64,000 nucleotides of DNA, taken from Persicitalea sp963803495 (GTDB lineage Bacteria > Bacteroidota > Bacteroidia > Cytophagales > Spirosomataceae). Made by a program: the position numbers and the translations under genes. The stretch lies in the NCBI GenBank assembly GCA_963803495.1, contig CAWDMP010000002.1, forward strand, positions 1,488,001 through 1,552,000. Reading direction: 5' to 3'. Numbering within the stretch: the stretch's first letter is position 1; the number at the start of each line of letters is the position of its first letter. Of the stretch, positions 1 to 10,025 are shown piece by piece. The notes under the pieces were generated by a model. That model was not told the DNA's origin. It worked only from the letters and a program-made list of their open reading frames with translations, and did no database searches.

Positions 1-1354
1 CGGCGGCCACCACGATGCCCTTGATCGGCATTGGCTCGGCGTTGACGACCGGGCTGCCGTAGGTGTGGTGGTACTTGTAGGTGAAGCTGTTGATGTCGTA
101 CGAAGCCGGATCGCCCGCCGTAGCGGCGTCGACGGGGAGCGTGTACGTCAGCTCGAAGCCGTCGGGCCGGGCACGGATGGTTTTTATTTCAAAAGGGATT
201 TGCCCCGTCCATACCAACCGCTGAATACCGAACGGCGACTTACCGGTCGCGGCCCAACCGCGCGAAGTTTGGCCGACGAACATCGACCCATCCAGTCCCC
301 ACACCATCCGAATCAGCCCCGACTGAAAGCCCTCACGGAATGGATAGCAAGCGCCCTGCCACACACCGTTCACCTTTTCCATGTCGACCCGCATGATCTT
401 GCTGTGGCCCTGATCGCCCACGAATACCTGTCCGGCAAAAGGCCCAAAGGCTCCGCCGGTGGTATCCTCCTTAAAATCGGAAGTCGAGATACCCATCAAC
501 GTGTGCGGAAACCACACCGCGGGTGGCTTGATGCCGGGGGTACGCTTGGCGACGTCATAGAGCGGCTCGCCGGTGTCGGGAATATCCTCGGGCCGCAGCT
601 TGACAGGCGAGCCGTCCTCGTTGCTCCAGCGCAGCCCGGCGGGATTACCCGCAAAATCACCCTTGGCCAGGTGCGTCATGCGACCCGATCCAACCCAGTC
701 GCCCTGGTTTTCGGTGTAAAAAATATCGCCCTGCACCACGCCGAAGCCAGCAGGAGAGCGCAGGCCCGTGGCCCAGGGCGTCAGCTTGCCGTTGTCGTCG
801 AGCTTCAGCATCCAGCCGCGCCACTTGGATTGGCTGGCACCTTTGCCGATCCAATCGAGGTTGAGCGTGACGATCATGTCGCCGTCGGGTAGCGGCACGG
901 GCCCGTAGGAATACTGGTGGTAGTTGCCCGACAGCGGCCAGCGCGCAAACGAATCGTAGACATCGGCCACGCCGTCGTTGTCGGTGTCCACAAGCTTGGT
1001 CACTTCGCCCCGCTGGCTGATCAGGAAATGATCACCTCGGCGGTCCGACGCTCGGTAGAGCAAGCCCAGCGGCTCGTGCAATCCGTGCGCAAATCGCTTG
1101 AAGGTAGGGCGGCCGTTGCCCTGCAAGTAAGGGTTGCCGATCATCCAGACTTCGCCCCGGCGGGTGGAGGCCGCCAACTTACCGTTGGGTAGTACGGCCA
1201 GCCCCCCTACCTCCATGTCGATGTCGGCCGGAATGGGGATGGTCAGGATACGGTAGTAGTCTTCCTCGGTCATCGGGCGATTTTGCGCGTAACCCAGCGT
1301 GGCCATGGCGGCGAGGGCCAAGGTCAGGAGAAGTGTTTTGGTGGTGGTTTTCAT
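1..1354 (-). CDS. Secreted beta-propeller protein, sugar-dehydrogenase-like (3' end outside window)
   Basis: The minus strand is open from an ATG at 1352-1354 to the window edge, giving about 451 residues with no stop. The first 23 residues form a signal peptide (basic MKTTTK start, hydrophobic core, cleavage near YAQ). The mature part has short blade-like repeats such as GGLAVLPNGKLAAST, GDMIVTLNLDW and GQVFVGDQGH, plus a calcium-loop-like DTDNDGVADV. This resembles soluble PQQ/glucose-sorbosone dehydrogenase-type propellers found in Bacteroidota and Planctomycetota secreted oxidoreductases. The substrate cannot be read, and a C-terminal cytochrome domain may lie outside. It is the last of three co-directional genes with the DUF1080-type and NIPSNAP genes, so a shared transcript is likely. 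Confidence 0.6.
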   Translation of the reverse strand, partial: MKTTTKTLLLTLALAAMATLGYAQNRPMTEEDYYRILTIPIPADIDMEVGGLAVLPNGKLAASTRRGEVWMIGNPYLQGNGRPTFKRFAHGLHEPLGLLYRASDRRGDHFLISQRGEVTKLVDTDNDGVADVYDSFARWPLSGNYHQYSYGPVPLPDGDMIVTLNLDWIGKGASQSKWRGWMLKLDDNGKLTPWATGLRSPAGFGVVQGDIFYTENQGDWVGSGRMTHLAKGDFAGNPAGLRWSNEDGSPVKLRPEDIPDTGEPLYDVAKRTPGIKPPAVWFPHTLMGISTSDFKEDTTGGAFGPFAGQVFVGDQGHSKIMRVDMEKVNGVWQGACYPFREGFQSGLIRMVWGLDGSMFVGQTSRGWAATGKSPFGIQRLVWTGQIPFEIKTIRARPDGFELTYTLPVDAATAGDPASYDINSFTYKYHHTYGSPVVNAEPMPIKGIVVAA

Positions 1355-1408
1355 TTTTTTATTTTTGTAGAATAAGTTTCTTGTTCTTCGCTTTGCTTTC
1401 GCCCGTTG

Positions 1409-1431
1409 GACGCGATAAATCGCGTCTCTAC
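1409..1431. repeat. 23-bp palindrome-containing repeat, copy 1
   Basis: The 18-base inverted repeat GACGCGATAAATCGCGTC is followed by TCTAC, and the 23-bp unit recurs exactly at 22592-22614. This copy abuts the stop codon of the minus-strand gene ending at 1431, so it could act as a 3' hairpin. Two exact copies in 64 kb suggest a dispersed small repeat family. Confidence 0.6.
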
Positions 1432-3176
1432 TACCAAAACAGCGAATACGTCGCTCCTTGCCCGACAGGCAACATCAATTCTTCCCGGCCGTACGAGGTG
1501 CGCTTCGTGGCTTTCGCGCCGGAAGGTATCCTAACGTAATAACGGTCGTCGACGCGGTACAGGCCTTCGCCTTCGTCTGTAATCGATTTGCCCGTACCGA
1601 CCAACACGTACACATTGCCGCCGGAGGTACCCTCAATGGTTACCGTACGACTCAGGCCGTCTGCTTTGGCCTGGATATGGTCGGTGAGCGTAGCTGCGCC
1701 CATCGCGTAACGCAGCTTGGGCGTGCCATCGGGTTGCAGGCGATAGCCCAGGTAGTTTAGGTCGGCCGAGTCGGGCCAGGCGGTGGCGGCGTTGGCGAGT
1801 ACAGCGTAGCTGCTATGGCCCGAAATGGGTACCGTGAGCCCGGCCGTTTCCAGCAATTGCGGTTCCCCACGCTGGTACCACATCTCGGTGACGTCGGCAA
1901 AGGGACCGCGCCAGCCTTGCAGCAGCGCGCCGCGATTGAGGTCCACGGTATAGTGCCAGCCCAGCGGACTACCTACCGACAGCGCGTGGGTACGCTTGTT
2001 TTTTTCGTCCTGATACTGAATGAAGGACCGGATCATTTCCGTCCCCTTCTCAGGGTCGACGGCCAGGTAGGGCTTGGGTTCGGCCACGGGCAGCGACGAC
2101 AGGGCCGTGAGGTCGTAGGGCCGCAGCCCCGCGCCCGTCACGCTCAGCCCGAGGGCCGGGGCAAACCAGGGAAATCGGGCGTAGTGGAGCATGAAGCGAT
2201 GTTTGCCCTGGCTCAGATTGGTACTTCCGGACATGCTTGGCTCTGAGAATCACCTTCGGTAACAGCAAGTACTTCCTTGCCATCTACCGACAGCACGGTT
2301 TTGGGGCCGGACTGCGCAATAGTAAAGGTATAGTCGCCTGCTTCATCCACGATCATATCCCCCTCGAAAAACAAATGAAACTCTTTTTGTCCATTACCGA
2401 TTTCTTGCGATATTTCGGTCACGGTACCCTCACTGACCAACTTTTCGGGATTAGCGTACTTTCCAAGAATCGGTAAAAAGCTTGTACTTAATGTTGGCGA
2501 GCGACAGCGGCTTGCGATTGCCTAGCTGCTGGTAGCCGATGTTACGGAAAGCTACGGTACCCTTTTCCACTTCGAGCCCCAGCGGCATTCCGTCGGCGGA
2601 CATGGCAGCCGACAGCGGGACGAATGCTCCCTGCTGTACCACATTCCCATTCAGCGCGACTTTGTTAACTCTGCCCACGTTAGATTGTCCGGCAACGGAA
2701 GCATCGTAGGCCAACTCCATCGTCTGCCACAGACCAGCGGCCTTGGTAGCATTCTGAATGGGGGCCTGACCCACGAAACCGCTGGTTGTCATATCGGCCC
2801 CACTGACCGGCCCACCCTCGGCCAGGCGAACGCGTGCCCCACCAGGCAGCGTAACGTAAGCCACCGCAGCGGGCGACAGCATGAATTCCAGCCGTAGTTT
2901 CAGGTCCTGCATTTTGGCACGAGTCGTCAGACTCGACCCGGCCGTACCCAGCAGCACCCCGCCTTCACCACCGTCCTTGGACATGACGTTGCTGCTGCCG
3001 GGGTTCATCATGACCTCGGGCGTGATCTTCCAGCCCTTGGATGGGTTATCGAAAGCACTCAGGTCGCGCAGCGAAACAGGAGCGTAGGGGTCGGTGCCTT
3101 GTGCCCAACCCGGGCCGGTTGCGGCCAGGCAGAGGACGGCGAAGCAGAAAGAATTAAATCGAGTGGTGCGCTTCAT
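1431..3176 (-). pseudogene. Secreted DUF1080-like protein with PA14-like segment, frame broken twice
   Basis: The gene starts at 3174-3176 (MKRTTRFNSF, signal peptide ending near GWAQ). Residues about 30-240 resemble the DUF1080 / 3-keto-disaccharide hydrolase concanavalin-like fold. A single-base indel near 2450 moves to a frame with a PA14-like sandwich (FEGDMIVDEAGDYTFTI), and a second near 2225 moves to a 260-residue C-terminal domain ending at 1431. Joined, the protein is about 580 residues. Both sides of each break read as normal protein, so sequencing errors are the simplest cause. Its neighbours are a NIPSNAP gene 14 bp upstream and the propeller gene downstream. A role in extracellular sugar metabolism is inferred from the DUF1080 family only. 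Confidence 0.55.
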
Positions 3177-3190
3177 TATAAAAGTAGTAT

Positions 3191-3936
3191 TTAGCGAATA
3201 GGTGAGAAATCGGTGGCTCTGAGGTAGGTGAGACTCTACTTTCTCGACCAGCTTGCCGTTGCGCTCGGAGTAGTCGCGCGCCTTGATGCCATTCGGGATC
3301 GGTCCGGAAGGCGGCAAATTTCTCCTTCGCGGCTTCCATGTCGGGGTAGGCCAGCATGTACGTCAGCTGGTTGTCGATTTCGTCGGGCAGCCAGTAGTTG
3401 AGGTTCGTCATGCCCTGCTTGGCAAAGAGTGCGGTGGTGTGGTTGCGAAACCGGGCGAGTAGCTCGGGTAGCTTGCCGGGGTTGGTGTGGTAGGTACGCA
3501 GTTCAAAGATGCGGTTTTCCGGGACGTCCGATGCTTTCATCGGGAAAGAAAAGTCGGTATCGTGCATAAAGGTATTGACGACACGGCTCACGATTTTGCC
3601 ACTCTTCTCGGAGTCGGATTGTACTTTTTTCCATTCAGGATCAGTGGAAAATGCTTTCCAGGCTTTGTCGCGGTAGGCGCGATCGCCGGGATAAGACAGT
3701 ACGTACACCAGTTTATTCTCGGTGTTGTCGACCGGTACCCAATAGCCGACGTTGGTCATGCCGTGTTTTTCGAAAATCTTGGTCGTGTGGTCGCGAAAGC
3801 GCGTCAGCAGCGCATCGAGGCGGCCGGGTTCGCAGTAGTAGACGCGCATTTCGTACAGCCGGGCATCGGCGGCGGGTTGTGGGGTAGAGAGCATAGCGGC
3901 AAAAATCACAAAGCCAAAAGCCAGATTCTGAATCAT
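3191..3936 (-). CDS. NIPSNAP family protein with signal peptide, C-terminus frameshifted
   Basis: Two tandem NIPSNAP (dimeric alpha/beta barrel) domains follow an N-terminal hydrophobic segment. Each begins with a YEMRVYYCEPGRL or FELRTYHTNPGKL strand and carries the family NVGYWVP / NLNYWLP motif. The uninterrupted frame runs 3154-3936, but its last 40 residues are out of frame. Removing one base near 3297 restores PEWIKARDYSERNGKLVEKV, and another change near 3235 restores LTYLRATDFSPIR and the stop at 3191-3193. That ending fits the family and sits just before the next gene. Biochemical role is unknown for this family; secretion and linkage to sugar-active genes are the only clues. Confidence 0.75.
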
Positions 3937-4396
3937 AGGGGAATTGGGGGGGTAAGGTTGTCTTTGATTCCAGCGGGTACGTAGCGGCCAGGACCGGATT
4001 ATGACAAGAAGTTAACTACTGTCGTTATCTAATGGTTTTTGGAAAAAAATGACGATTCGATGGACTACTCTGTGTGCAAAAAAAACAGCCCCCGCTTCCA
4101 ACCTTTTACTGTTTCGATTCATCTGTTGGGAAGGTACAGGTTCAAACCCGAAGCGCTTATTCTATACCCGGAATGAAAACACAAATTGAATATTGCAATA
4201 AACTCATTTATAAGTACCAATCAATAACCCCAATAGCCCCTTTACAAAATCATAACTTATTGAATAATAAAGTATTCCATACTTCTATTGATCTTGGGAA
4301 CAAATTGTACTTTTAAATGGTACTATCGGGAACATTCAACCGTTAAAAAATAAAATCGTCGTCCACCCATTTCGTATCATCCAAAGAAAGCCAACT
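3937..4396. other. AT-rich intergenic region without a supported gene
   Basis: This 460-bp spacer separates the divergent NIPSNAP and acyl carrier protein genes, so it should hold both promoters. A short open frame at 4074-4316 has poor protein-like composition and no recognisable family. I could not place a convincing TAnnTTTG element or terminator. Confidence 0.4.
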
Positions 4397-4630
4397 ATGA
4401 AACAGCGCATTATCAACATCCTGAACAACTTCGGCCTCCAAGCTTCGGCCATCACCGACGACGCCCACTTTATCAGGGATCTTGGTTTCGACAGCCTCGA
4501 TCTGGTCGATATGATGATGCAGCTGGAGCAGGAATTCGAGATTGCGATTCCCGACGAAGACTATCCCCGCATCACGTCCGTCAGCAGCCTGATGCAATAC
4601 CTGCAGGAGCACCAATCCGTGGCCGTTTGA
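4397..4630 (+). CDS. Acyl carrier protein, stand-alone
   Basis: The 77-residue protein is a complete acyl carrier protein. The phosphopantetheine site is in GFDSLDLVDM (Ser about residue 36), followed by the acidic recognition helix MMQLEQEFEIAIPDEDYPRI. It would carry acyl chains as a thioester on a 4'-phosphopantetheine arm in the cytoplasm. It differs clearly from the usual Bacteroidota AcpP (typically GADSLDTVEL) and has no fatty acid, polyketide or lipid genes beside it. It may therefore be a specialised carrier for another pathway or a displaced copy. It lies alone on the plus strand between minus-strand genes. Confidence 0.88.
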   Translation: MKQRIINILNNFGLQASAITDDAHFIRDLGFDSLDLVDMMMQLEQEFEIAIPDEDYPRITSVSSLMQYLQEHQSVAV

Positions 4631-4684
4631 ATTGATCCTGGACGGAAAGGATCGGTGGTTGGTCGGCGTTGAGTTGATTCTAAG

Positions 4685-4776
4685 CTCAAAAATTCTTCGG
4701 TTGCTCCATTGGTACCGATACCTTCAAAACAAACGGCCACGCCAAAATCGCAATCGTCGTGCATCGGGTGCGCCGG
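4685..4776 (-). pseudogene. Internally deleted remnant of a paralogue of the gene at 6451-8225
   Basis: Two short segments match the secreted helical-protein gene 1.8 kb away. Bases about 4739-4765 match about 6970-6996 (encoding MHDDYDF-SVA in the full gene), and about 4690-4725 match about 6458-6503 (encoding the extreme C-terminus) with a 9-bp gap. In the intact gene these lie about 470 bp apart, so the scar has lost everything between. The remnant reads MHDDCDFGVAVCFEG followed by GTNGATEEF. It indicates a former second copy between the acyl carrier protein and sulfatase genes. Confidence 0.65.
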
Positions 4777-4841
4777 AATTAGTACGGGTCCAAAAAATTC
4801 AACCGAACCGACGAATCAGCCCAATGTCTGGCATCCAGCGC

Positions 4842-6347
4842 TTACTCAGTTCGTTTTTTGGCAGTGAGCTGCTTTTCCAAGTGGGCCAAATCGGACCTAT
4901 ACTTCCTTTCTTCGGCTACGTTTACGGTAGCATCCGGGTCTTTTTTAAGATCGTAGAGTTCGGTAGCTACGACTGTGCCGTCGGATTTCTGCCATTTGGT
5001 AAAGCGATAGCGGTCGGTGCGCAGCGAGTAGCCCATCACGCCCCCGCCGCGCGGAAACTGACTCAGGGCCGTCTCGTTCCAGGACTGAGTCGGTTGGTCG
5101 AGCAGCGGCGCAAAGCTGGTGCCCTGCAGGTGGGCGGGTTGGGGCAGGCCGGCGGCATCGCACAGAAACGGGTAAATATCGACCAGTTCCACCAAAGCTT
5201 CGGTTTTCTGTCCGGCGGTCTCCGCGCCGGGGACGCGCACGATCAGTGGCACGCGGGTGTCGATTTCGAAGTTGGTATGCTTGCACCACTGCCCGTAATC
5301 GCCAAGCTTCCAGCCATGATCGCCCCAGAGTACGACGATGGTATTTTTCTCCAGACCCAGCCGCTTCAACTCGTCCAGTACCTTCCCGATCTGGGCGTCG
5401 GTGTAGCTGACACTGGCGTGGTAGCCGTGGATCAGCCGACGGGCCTCTGCTTCGGGCAGTGGCCCATCCTTGGGGATGCCGACGTAGTTCCGCAGTTCGC
5501 CCCAGTTGGTGGAAGCCAACGCGGGCGCGTGGTCGGGCGGCGTCTGCCGGGTGGGTAGTTTGAAGTCCGAAGGCTGGTAGAGGTCCCAGTATTTTTTGGG
5601 TGCGGTGAAGGGCAGGTGGGGTTTGAAAAAGCCAACGGCCAGGAAGAAAGGCTTGTCCTTGATTTCGCGCAGCGTTTCGATGGCCCGTTCGGCTATTTTC
5701 CCGTCCGGGTAAGCATTGTCGGGTAGGTCGGCCCGCTCGTAGGCAGGTCCCCGACCCTTATTTTGTTGGGCGATTTCTTTACTTTCCGGCAAGGCGTAAC
5801 CTCGCGCGTGCTCCACCTGATCGCCCTGGCGGGTCCACGAAGGCGGATCGAGCAGATTGGCGTGGTAAAGTTTGCCCCACCAGGCCGTCTCGTAGCCTTG
5901 GTTTTTGAAGTACTGGGGGAGCGTCACCACGTCGGGAACAGTGGTGCGGAAGTGAGTCGTCAGGTTATAAACATGCGTGGAATCGGGCCGTAAACCCGTC
6001 AGCAGGCTCGTCCGAGAGGGCGAGCAGACGGCTTGCTGGCAGTAGGCGCGTTCGAAAAGCATCCCGCTGGCGGCCAGGCGATCGATGTTGGGCGACTTGA
6101 CCAGCGGATCGCCATAGCAACCGAGTTCGGGCCGCAGGTCGTCCACGGCGATGAAGAGGACATTGGGACGGTCCGACGCTTCGGGTACGGCCGGGCCGCG
6201 TTCGGCATTCCGTGGTACGGCATCCCGGCGCGCGGCCGGAAGTGCCATATCGTGGTTAGGCAGCGTAACCGAGGCACCCGTGAGCATTACGATAATAGCC
6301 GCTACCGTAATCTTAGCCAAGATTTCAAATTTCTCAGATAGTTTCAT
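4842..6347 (-). CDS. Exported S1-family sulfatase, iduronate-2-sulfatase-like
   Basis: The 501-residue protein has an N-terminal membrane or signal segment (residues about 10-28). It contains the S1 arylsulfatase core: metal ligands in VDDLRPELGCYGD (Asp69/Asp70), the formylglycine site CSPSR with Cys108 followed by TSLLTGLRP, WGKLYHA, and the GDHGWKLGDYGQW metal/base motif. The closest textbook relative is iduronate-2-sulfatase. It hydrolyses sulfate esters on glycans and needs an anaerobic or aerobic formylglycine-generating enzyme encoded elsewhere. As the last gene of the sigma/FecR/SusC/SusD locus it implies a sulfated polysaccharide substrate. The exact sugar cannot be read from sequence. 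Confidence 0.9.
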   Translation of the reverse strand: MKLSEKFEILAKITVAAIIVMLTGASVTLPNHDMALPAARRDAVPRNAERGPAVPEASDRPNVLFIAVDDLRPELGCYGDPLVKSPNIDRLAASGMLFERAYCQQAVCSPSRTSLLTGLRPDSTHVYNLTTHFRTTVPDVVTLPQYFKNQGYETAWWGKLYHANLLDPPSWTRQGDQVEHARGYALPESKEIAQQNKGRGPAYERADLPDNAYPDGKIAERAIETLREIKDKPFFLAVGFFKPHLPFTAPKKYWDLYQPSDFKLPTRQTPPDHAPALASTNWGELRNYVGIPKDGPLPEAEARRLIHGYHASVSYTDAQIGKVLDELKRLGLEKNTIVVLWGDHGWKLGDYGQWCKHTNFEIDTRVPLIVRVPGAETAGQKTEALVELVDIYPFLCDAAGLPQPAHLQGTSFAPLLDQPTQSWNETALSQFPRGGGVMGYSLRTDRYRFTKWQKSDGTVVATELYDLKKDPDATVNVAEERKYRSDLAHLEKQLTAKKRTE

Positions 6348-6450
6348 ATAATCTTATCGTGAAAGTTCAGTTTTGATCAGCGGGAACGAGCAGACCAGGT
6401 ATTGGATGAGGGTTCCATTTTCAACAAAAACGTCCGGCCAATCATGCCAC

Positions 6451-8225
6451 TCAGAGATTTTTCGGTTGCTCCATCGGCTTCATCGGCACCGACACCTTCA
6501 ACCCCGCCCACTGCGCCGCCAAAGTACCCCCTTGCCGGGAAGAGCTGATCTGCTGCATCCTGATGGGCTGCCCCTTTTCATCGAGCGAAAAGGCGAAGCC
6601 CAGCGCGGCTTCGTTCATGCTGCTCAGGTCGAAGTCTTTTTCATTTCCTGAGTAAAGTACGTAGTCCACCCAGGACGCGTCGGCGTCACTGCCTTTTTCC
6701 CAGCGGCCTTTCATCCCGCCAAACTCGGCCAGGTACATCAGGATGCTAAATTGCAGGCCGCCCGTTTCGATGGTGAAAGGCGCATCGCTGGCTTCGGGTA
6801 ATGTCAGTTCACGCTCGGGTACTTTGCCAAACTCGAAGCGCAGCCGCAGGTCTTTGGCTTTAAATTTTCCTTCGCTGATGCGGTCGATGCTGATATGTTT
6901 GTCGCCGCCGTTGGTCGCGAATGTGATGGCGGCCAGTACTTTGTTTTCTTTCTGATCGCTAAAAAAATCGGCCACGCTAAAATCGTAATCGTCGTGCATC
7001 ATGCGCACCTGGAGGTAGTGCGGCTGCTCGGGCGTACCCCAGTAGGCCAGGAAAGGCCGCCGCTGGTTCCACATCGTGGAGCGGTTGGCGGTGGACAGTG
7101 CGTATTGGTCCGTTAGGTAGCTGGTGCCGATGATTTGGGGTTCTTCCACTTTCAGCACATCGCGCTCGGTGCGAGGGTACCTTGGGTCAAGGAAATAGGG
7201 CAGCAAGTTCTGGGGGATTTTGTGCTTTATCTTTACTTCTCCACGCTTCTCTTTGTAGGGTAGTTTGATCTTTCCGTCGGAAGCCTCGTCCAGAATAGCG
7301 TAGTACTCGGGTCGAACCAGCGAGCTGTAGGAGCGGCTGTGCGGCCCCGCCCACTGACCCGAGGGTTTGTGGTAGTGCCGGGCCACCATATCCCAGGCCT
7401 GATCGTAGAGGTGGTCGATTTTCTTTTTGGCTTCCGGCTCCACGATGTGGTCCTTCATGCGCACCAGTTCGTCGAGGGCCACGCGGGTGTAAGTCGGACT
7501 GTTGTACTCGGTGTAGCCGTTTTCCAGCGTGTAGTCGTAAAAATTTTGCAGGCGCCTTTCGGCGTATTCCTGCATTTCGGGCAAGTCGAAAAGGTGCGAG
7601 GTTAGGTAGGTCATGTACGTCCCCATGATCGCAATGTTGGTATAGCCCGGCCCAACATTGCGCTTTTGAATCGATTCGGCGGCGCGGACCAGGGAGTTCT
7701 TTATCATCTCTTCCAGGTCGCCTGGTAGTTTTTGCTGGTGGCCCATGTACACGTCCAGCAACGCACGCCCAGGAAATCGGCCCAGTTCCAGTCGGCGGGC
7801 GATTTCTTAGTCGCTAGCGGTTCTTCGAGGTAGTAGGGCCAAATGCCGTGCGTCTTGTTGGCCCGAATGGTATCCTGCAACGAAATGGTTTTGCGGATGA
7901 TGTCGAAGGCGCGCTGCTCGTACTGCGAGTCGCCCAGGTCGAGCAGTCCGACAGCGTAGCTCAGCGAGCCGCGCGTTTGGTGCAGTACGCCGTCGGTGGC
8001 GTCGGTGTGGTACTGGTAGTAGTTTTTGAGCGTACTGGTGACCATCTGCTCGCCCGGGTCGTACTTCTTGTGGGTACTTTCCAGCGATTCGGCCAGGATT
8101 TGCTTCTCGGCGGCGGTGAGGCGGACGGGTTCGTAGCGGATGTGGGCGTTCTGGTAGGCTTGCGAAAAGGCCTGGCTGAAAAAGGCCAGCAGCACCCATG
8201 TGATAAGCAACTTTCGGTATCTCAT
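6451..8225 (-). pseudogene. Secreted helical-barrel-like protein of a glycan locus, one frameshift
   Basis: Translation starts at 8223-8225 (MRYRKLLITWVLL, signal peptide to about residue 23). A missing base near 7770 splits the protein; the reading is continuous as ADWNWADFLG then LLDVYMGHQQ. Joined length is about 590 residues. The first 400 residues are rich in paired helices (for example DELVRMKDHIVEPEAKKKI), like the alpha/alpha toroids of heparinase- or alginate-lyase-type enzymes, followed by a beta-rich C-terminal part. I do not recognise a catalytic signature, so lyase or hydrolase activity is inference from fold impression and position between SusD and the sulfatase. A scar of a second copy lies at 4685-4776. 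Confidence 0.55.
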
Positions 8226-8370
8226 AAGTTTAGTAATTGGGGTCTTAAAAAAAAGAAAACAAAAAACCCAAATACCGCAGGCGGTATGCCAACGGTATCT
8301 GGGCATAAAAATGACGAAAGCTCAGTTTTCTACCTAAAATCAGGGTTTGCCGTCGAGGTGTCGCCAATTA

Positions 8371-9996
8371 TCAGTTAAAATCCGTCTCACTCAACGGAAT
8401 CGGCCAGTAAAGTTTGGGATAAGGCGCGTTCAGGACCGGAACATTGCGGTCGCCGGGGCCAATCGGCTTTCGGAACATCTGCAGCCAGATGATGCGGTCG
8501 CCCTCGAAGGCCATTTCCCGAATCCACTCCCGGTCGATTTGCTCCCAAGTGGCTTCCGCGCTGGACAACGGCACGAAGGGGCCTTTCTTGTCCACATCCC
8601 AAGCGCGTTCCCGCACCGTATTGAGGTCGGGAGCCGGGTCGCCTTTTCCCATAACCTGCTTCAGAGCCGCCCTCCATAAATACAGCTCGGCCGACCTAAT
8701 GATAGGCAGATTCTGGGGTGGCTCGTTTTTCGCCTGTCCGAAGACCGGGGCCTGATAGTATTTTTTGCTAAGGTAAACGGGGTCATTCTTGCCCACCCGG
8801 CCCTCGACGCCCCGGTTAACGATCCAGGTCATGTTGCGCTTGGTAGTGGAGGGCAGGGCGGCGTTGTAGCCCTCGAAGCGGTGGTACAGCTCCGACCGCT
8901 TGTCATTCTTCCAGGCTTCGGGAACCGAATTGTCCTCAGCCTGCATCCCGACGCGCTTGGTGGTGGTGGTGTTCAGGGCCCATATCCACCAGTCCCGCCA
9001 GTCATCCACATTCGGGAAGGTGATGTTGTCGAAATAGTGGAACTGCAGGTTGTGGCGGATGCTCAGGTTCGGATCGGCAAAGAAGCCGTACCAAATCACC
9101 TCGCTGTTTTTCCAGGGAACCGTGGCGCTGTTGTTCTGCCAGTTGGCTAAGGGATCACTTGTGAGGGGATGAGGTAGGGCGGCGTCGTTCAGGACGGCGT
9201 CGAGTTCGGTCAGGGCGGCGTCGTATTTTCCCATAAGCATCAGGGTGCGCGCCAGGTAGGCCCCGGCGGCGTGCTTGCTGGCCCGGCCAAACTGGTACGC
9301 CTGGTGCATACCTGCTTCATATTTCAGCGGCAGCAGGTTCTTGGCTTCGGTAAAATCCTTCACTACCTGGTCGTAGATTTGACTGGTGGACGTCGGCTTG
9401 TTGTCAAGAGCGATGTCCAGGTCGGTTGGTGTTTTCAAGCGCAAAGTCAGCAACTTCGAGTCATTCGCCCCCTGCATGTCGTAAGCCGGTGTGTACCAAA
9501 TCAATAAATGGTAATAGGCCAGCGCCCGCAGGAAAAGCGCCTCGCCCTTGATGCGGTCGATATTCTTGACCTTGTCCGAGGCCGAAGCGTTGGGAAACGG
9601 ATCGCTGTTCACGAAGTCGATCATGTTGTTGCAGTACAAGATAACGGAGTAGCAGATCGAGTACTTGTCGGTCTGGTTGATCCGCTGATCGGTGTCGCGC
9701 GAGTAGGTTATGTTGGAGTTCCAGCCGCCGTTGACGCTGATCTCCCGCACGATGTCGCTCATGCCGAAATGGATGAAGGGCGCAAAGTTCCACATCGCGT
9801 TTTCGTTGCCCATCACGGTCAGGCGGTAGGCGTTGCCGATGCCAAATTCCATGTCGGAAACGGTCTTCCAGGCCGTGACTGGCGGGGCTTCCAATTCAAA
9901 AAATTCTTTTTCGTTGCAGGAAGAAACGGTCAGCAGCAGCACCAAAGCTACCTGGACGGGTGCTTTGCTTAAAAAGCTTTTTATCAATGTTTTCAT
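8371..9996 (-). CDS. SusD/RagB-family outer-membrane lipoprotein
   Basis: The start chosen is ATG 9994-9996 (MKTLIKSFLSK), which puts a lipobox (TVSSC) at about residue 29; an upstream in-frame ATG at 10029 would overlap the receptor gene. The roughly 540-residue protein shows SusD hallmarks: the N-terminal Cys-anchored segment, tetratricopeptide-like helices (RIKGEALFLRALAYYHLL) and the C-terminal region ending with WPIPLSETDFN. SusD proteins bind glycan at the cell surface and form the lid on the SusC transporter. It begins 29 bp after the SusC gene and should be co-transcribed. Confidence 0.93.
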   Translation of the reverse strand: MKTLIKSFLSKAPVQVALVLLLTVSSCNEKEFFELEAPPVTAWKTVSDMEFGIGNAYRLTVMGNENAMWNFAPFIHFGMSDIVREISVNGGWNSNITYSRDTDQRINQTDKYSICYSVILYCNNMIDFVNSDPFPNASASDKVKNIDRIKGEALFLRALAYYHLLIWYTPAYDMQGANDSKLLTLRLKTPTDLDIALDNKPTSTSQIYDQVVKDFTEAKNLLPLKYEAGMHQAYQFGRASKHAAGAYLARTLMLMGKYDAALTELDAVLNDAALPHPLTSDPLANWQNNSATVPWKNSEVIWYGFFADPNLSIRHNLQFHYFDNITFPNVDDWRDWWIWALNTTTTKRVGMQAEDNSVPEAWKNDKRSELYHRFEGYNAALPSTTKRNMTWIVNRGVEGRVGKNDPVYLSKKYYQAPVFGQAKNEPPQNLPIIRSAELYLWRAALKQVMGKGDPAPDLNTVRERAWDVDKKGPFVPLSSAEATWEQIDREWIREMAFEGDRIIWLQMFRKPIGPGDRNVPVLNAPYPKLYWPIPLSETDFN

Positions 9997-10025
9997 GATT
10001 GAAATGTTTTTGTCAAGATTTTTAA

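Noticed and set aside
4130..4165. GGTTCAAACCC resembling a tRNA T-arm
   Set aside because: No matching acceptor, D or anticodon stems can be placed around it.
4074..4316. 80-codon plus-strand open frame upstream of the acyl carrier protein
   Set aside because: AT-rich, low-complexity translation with no recognisable motif.
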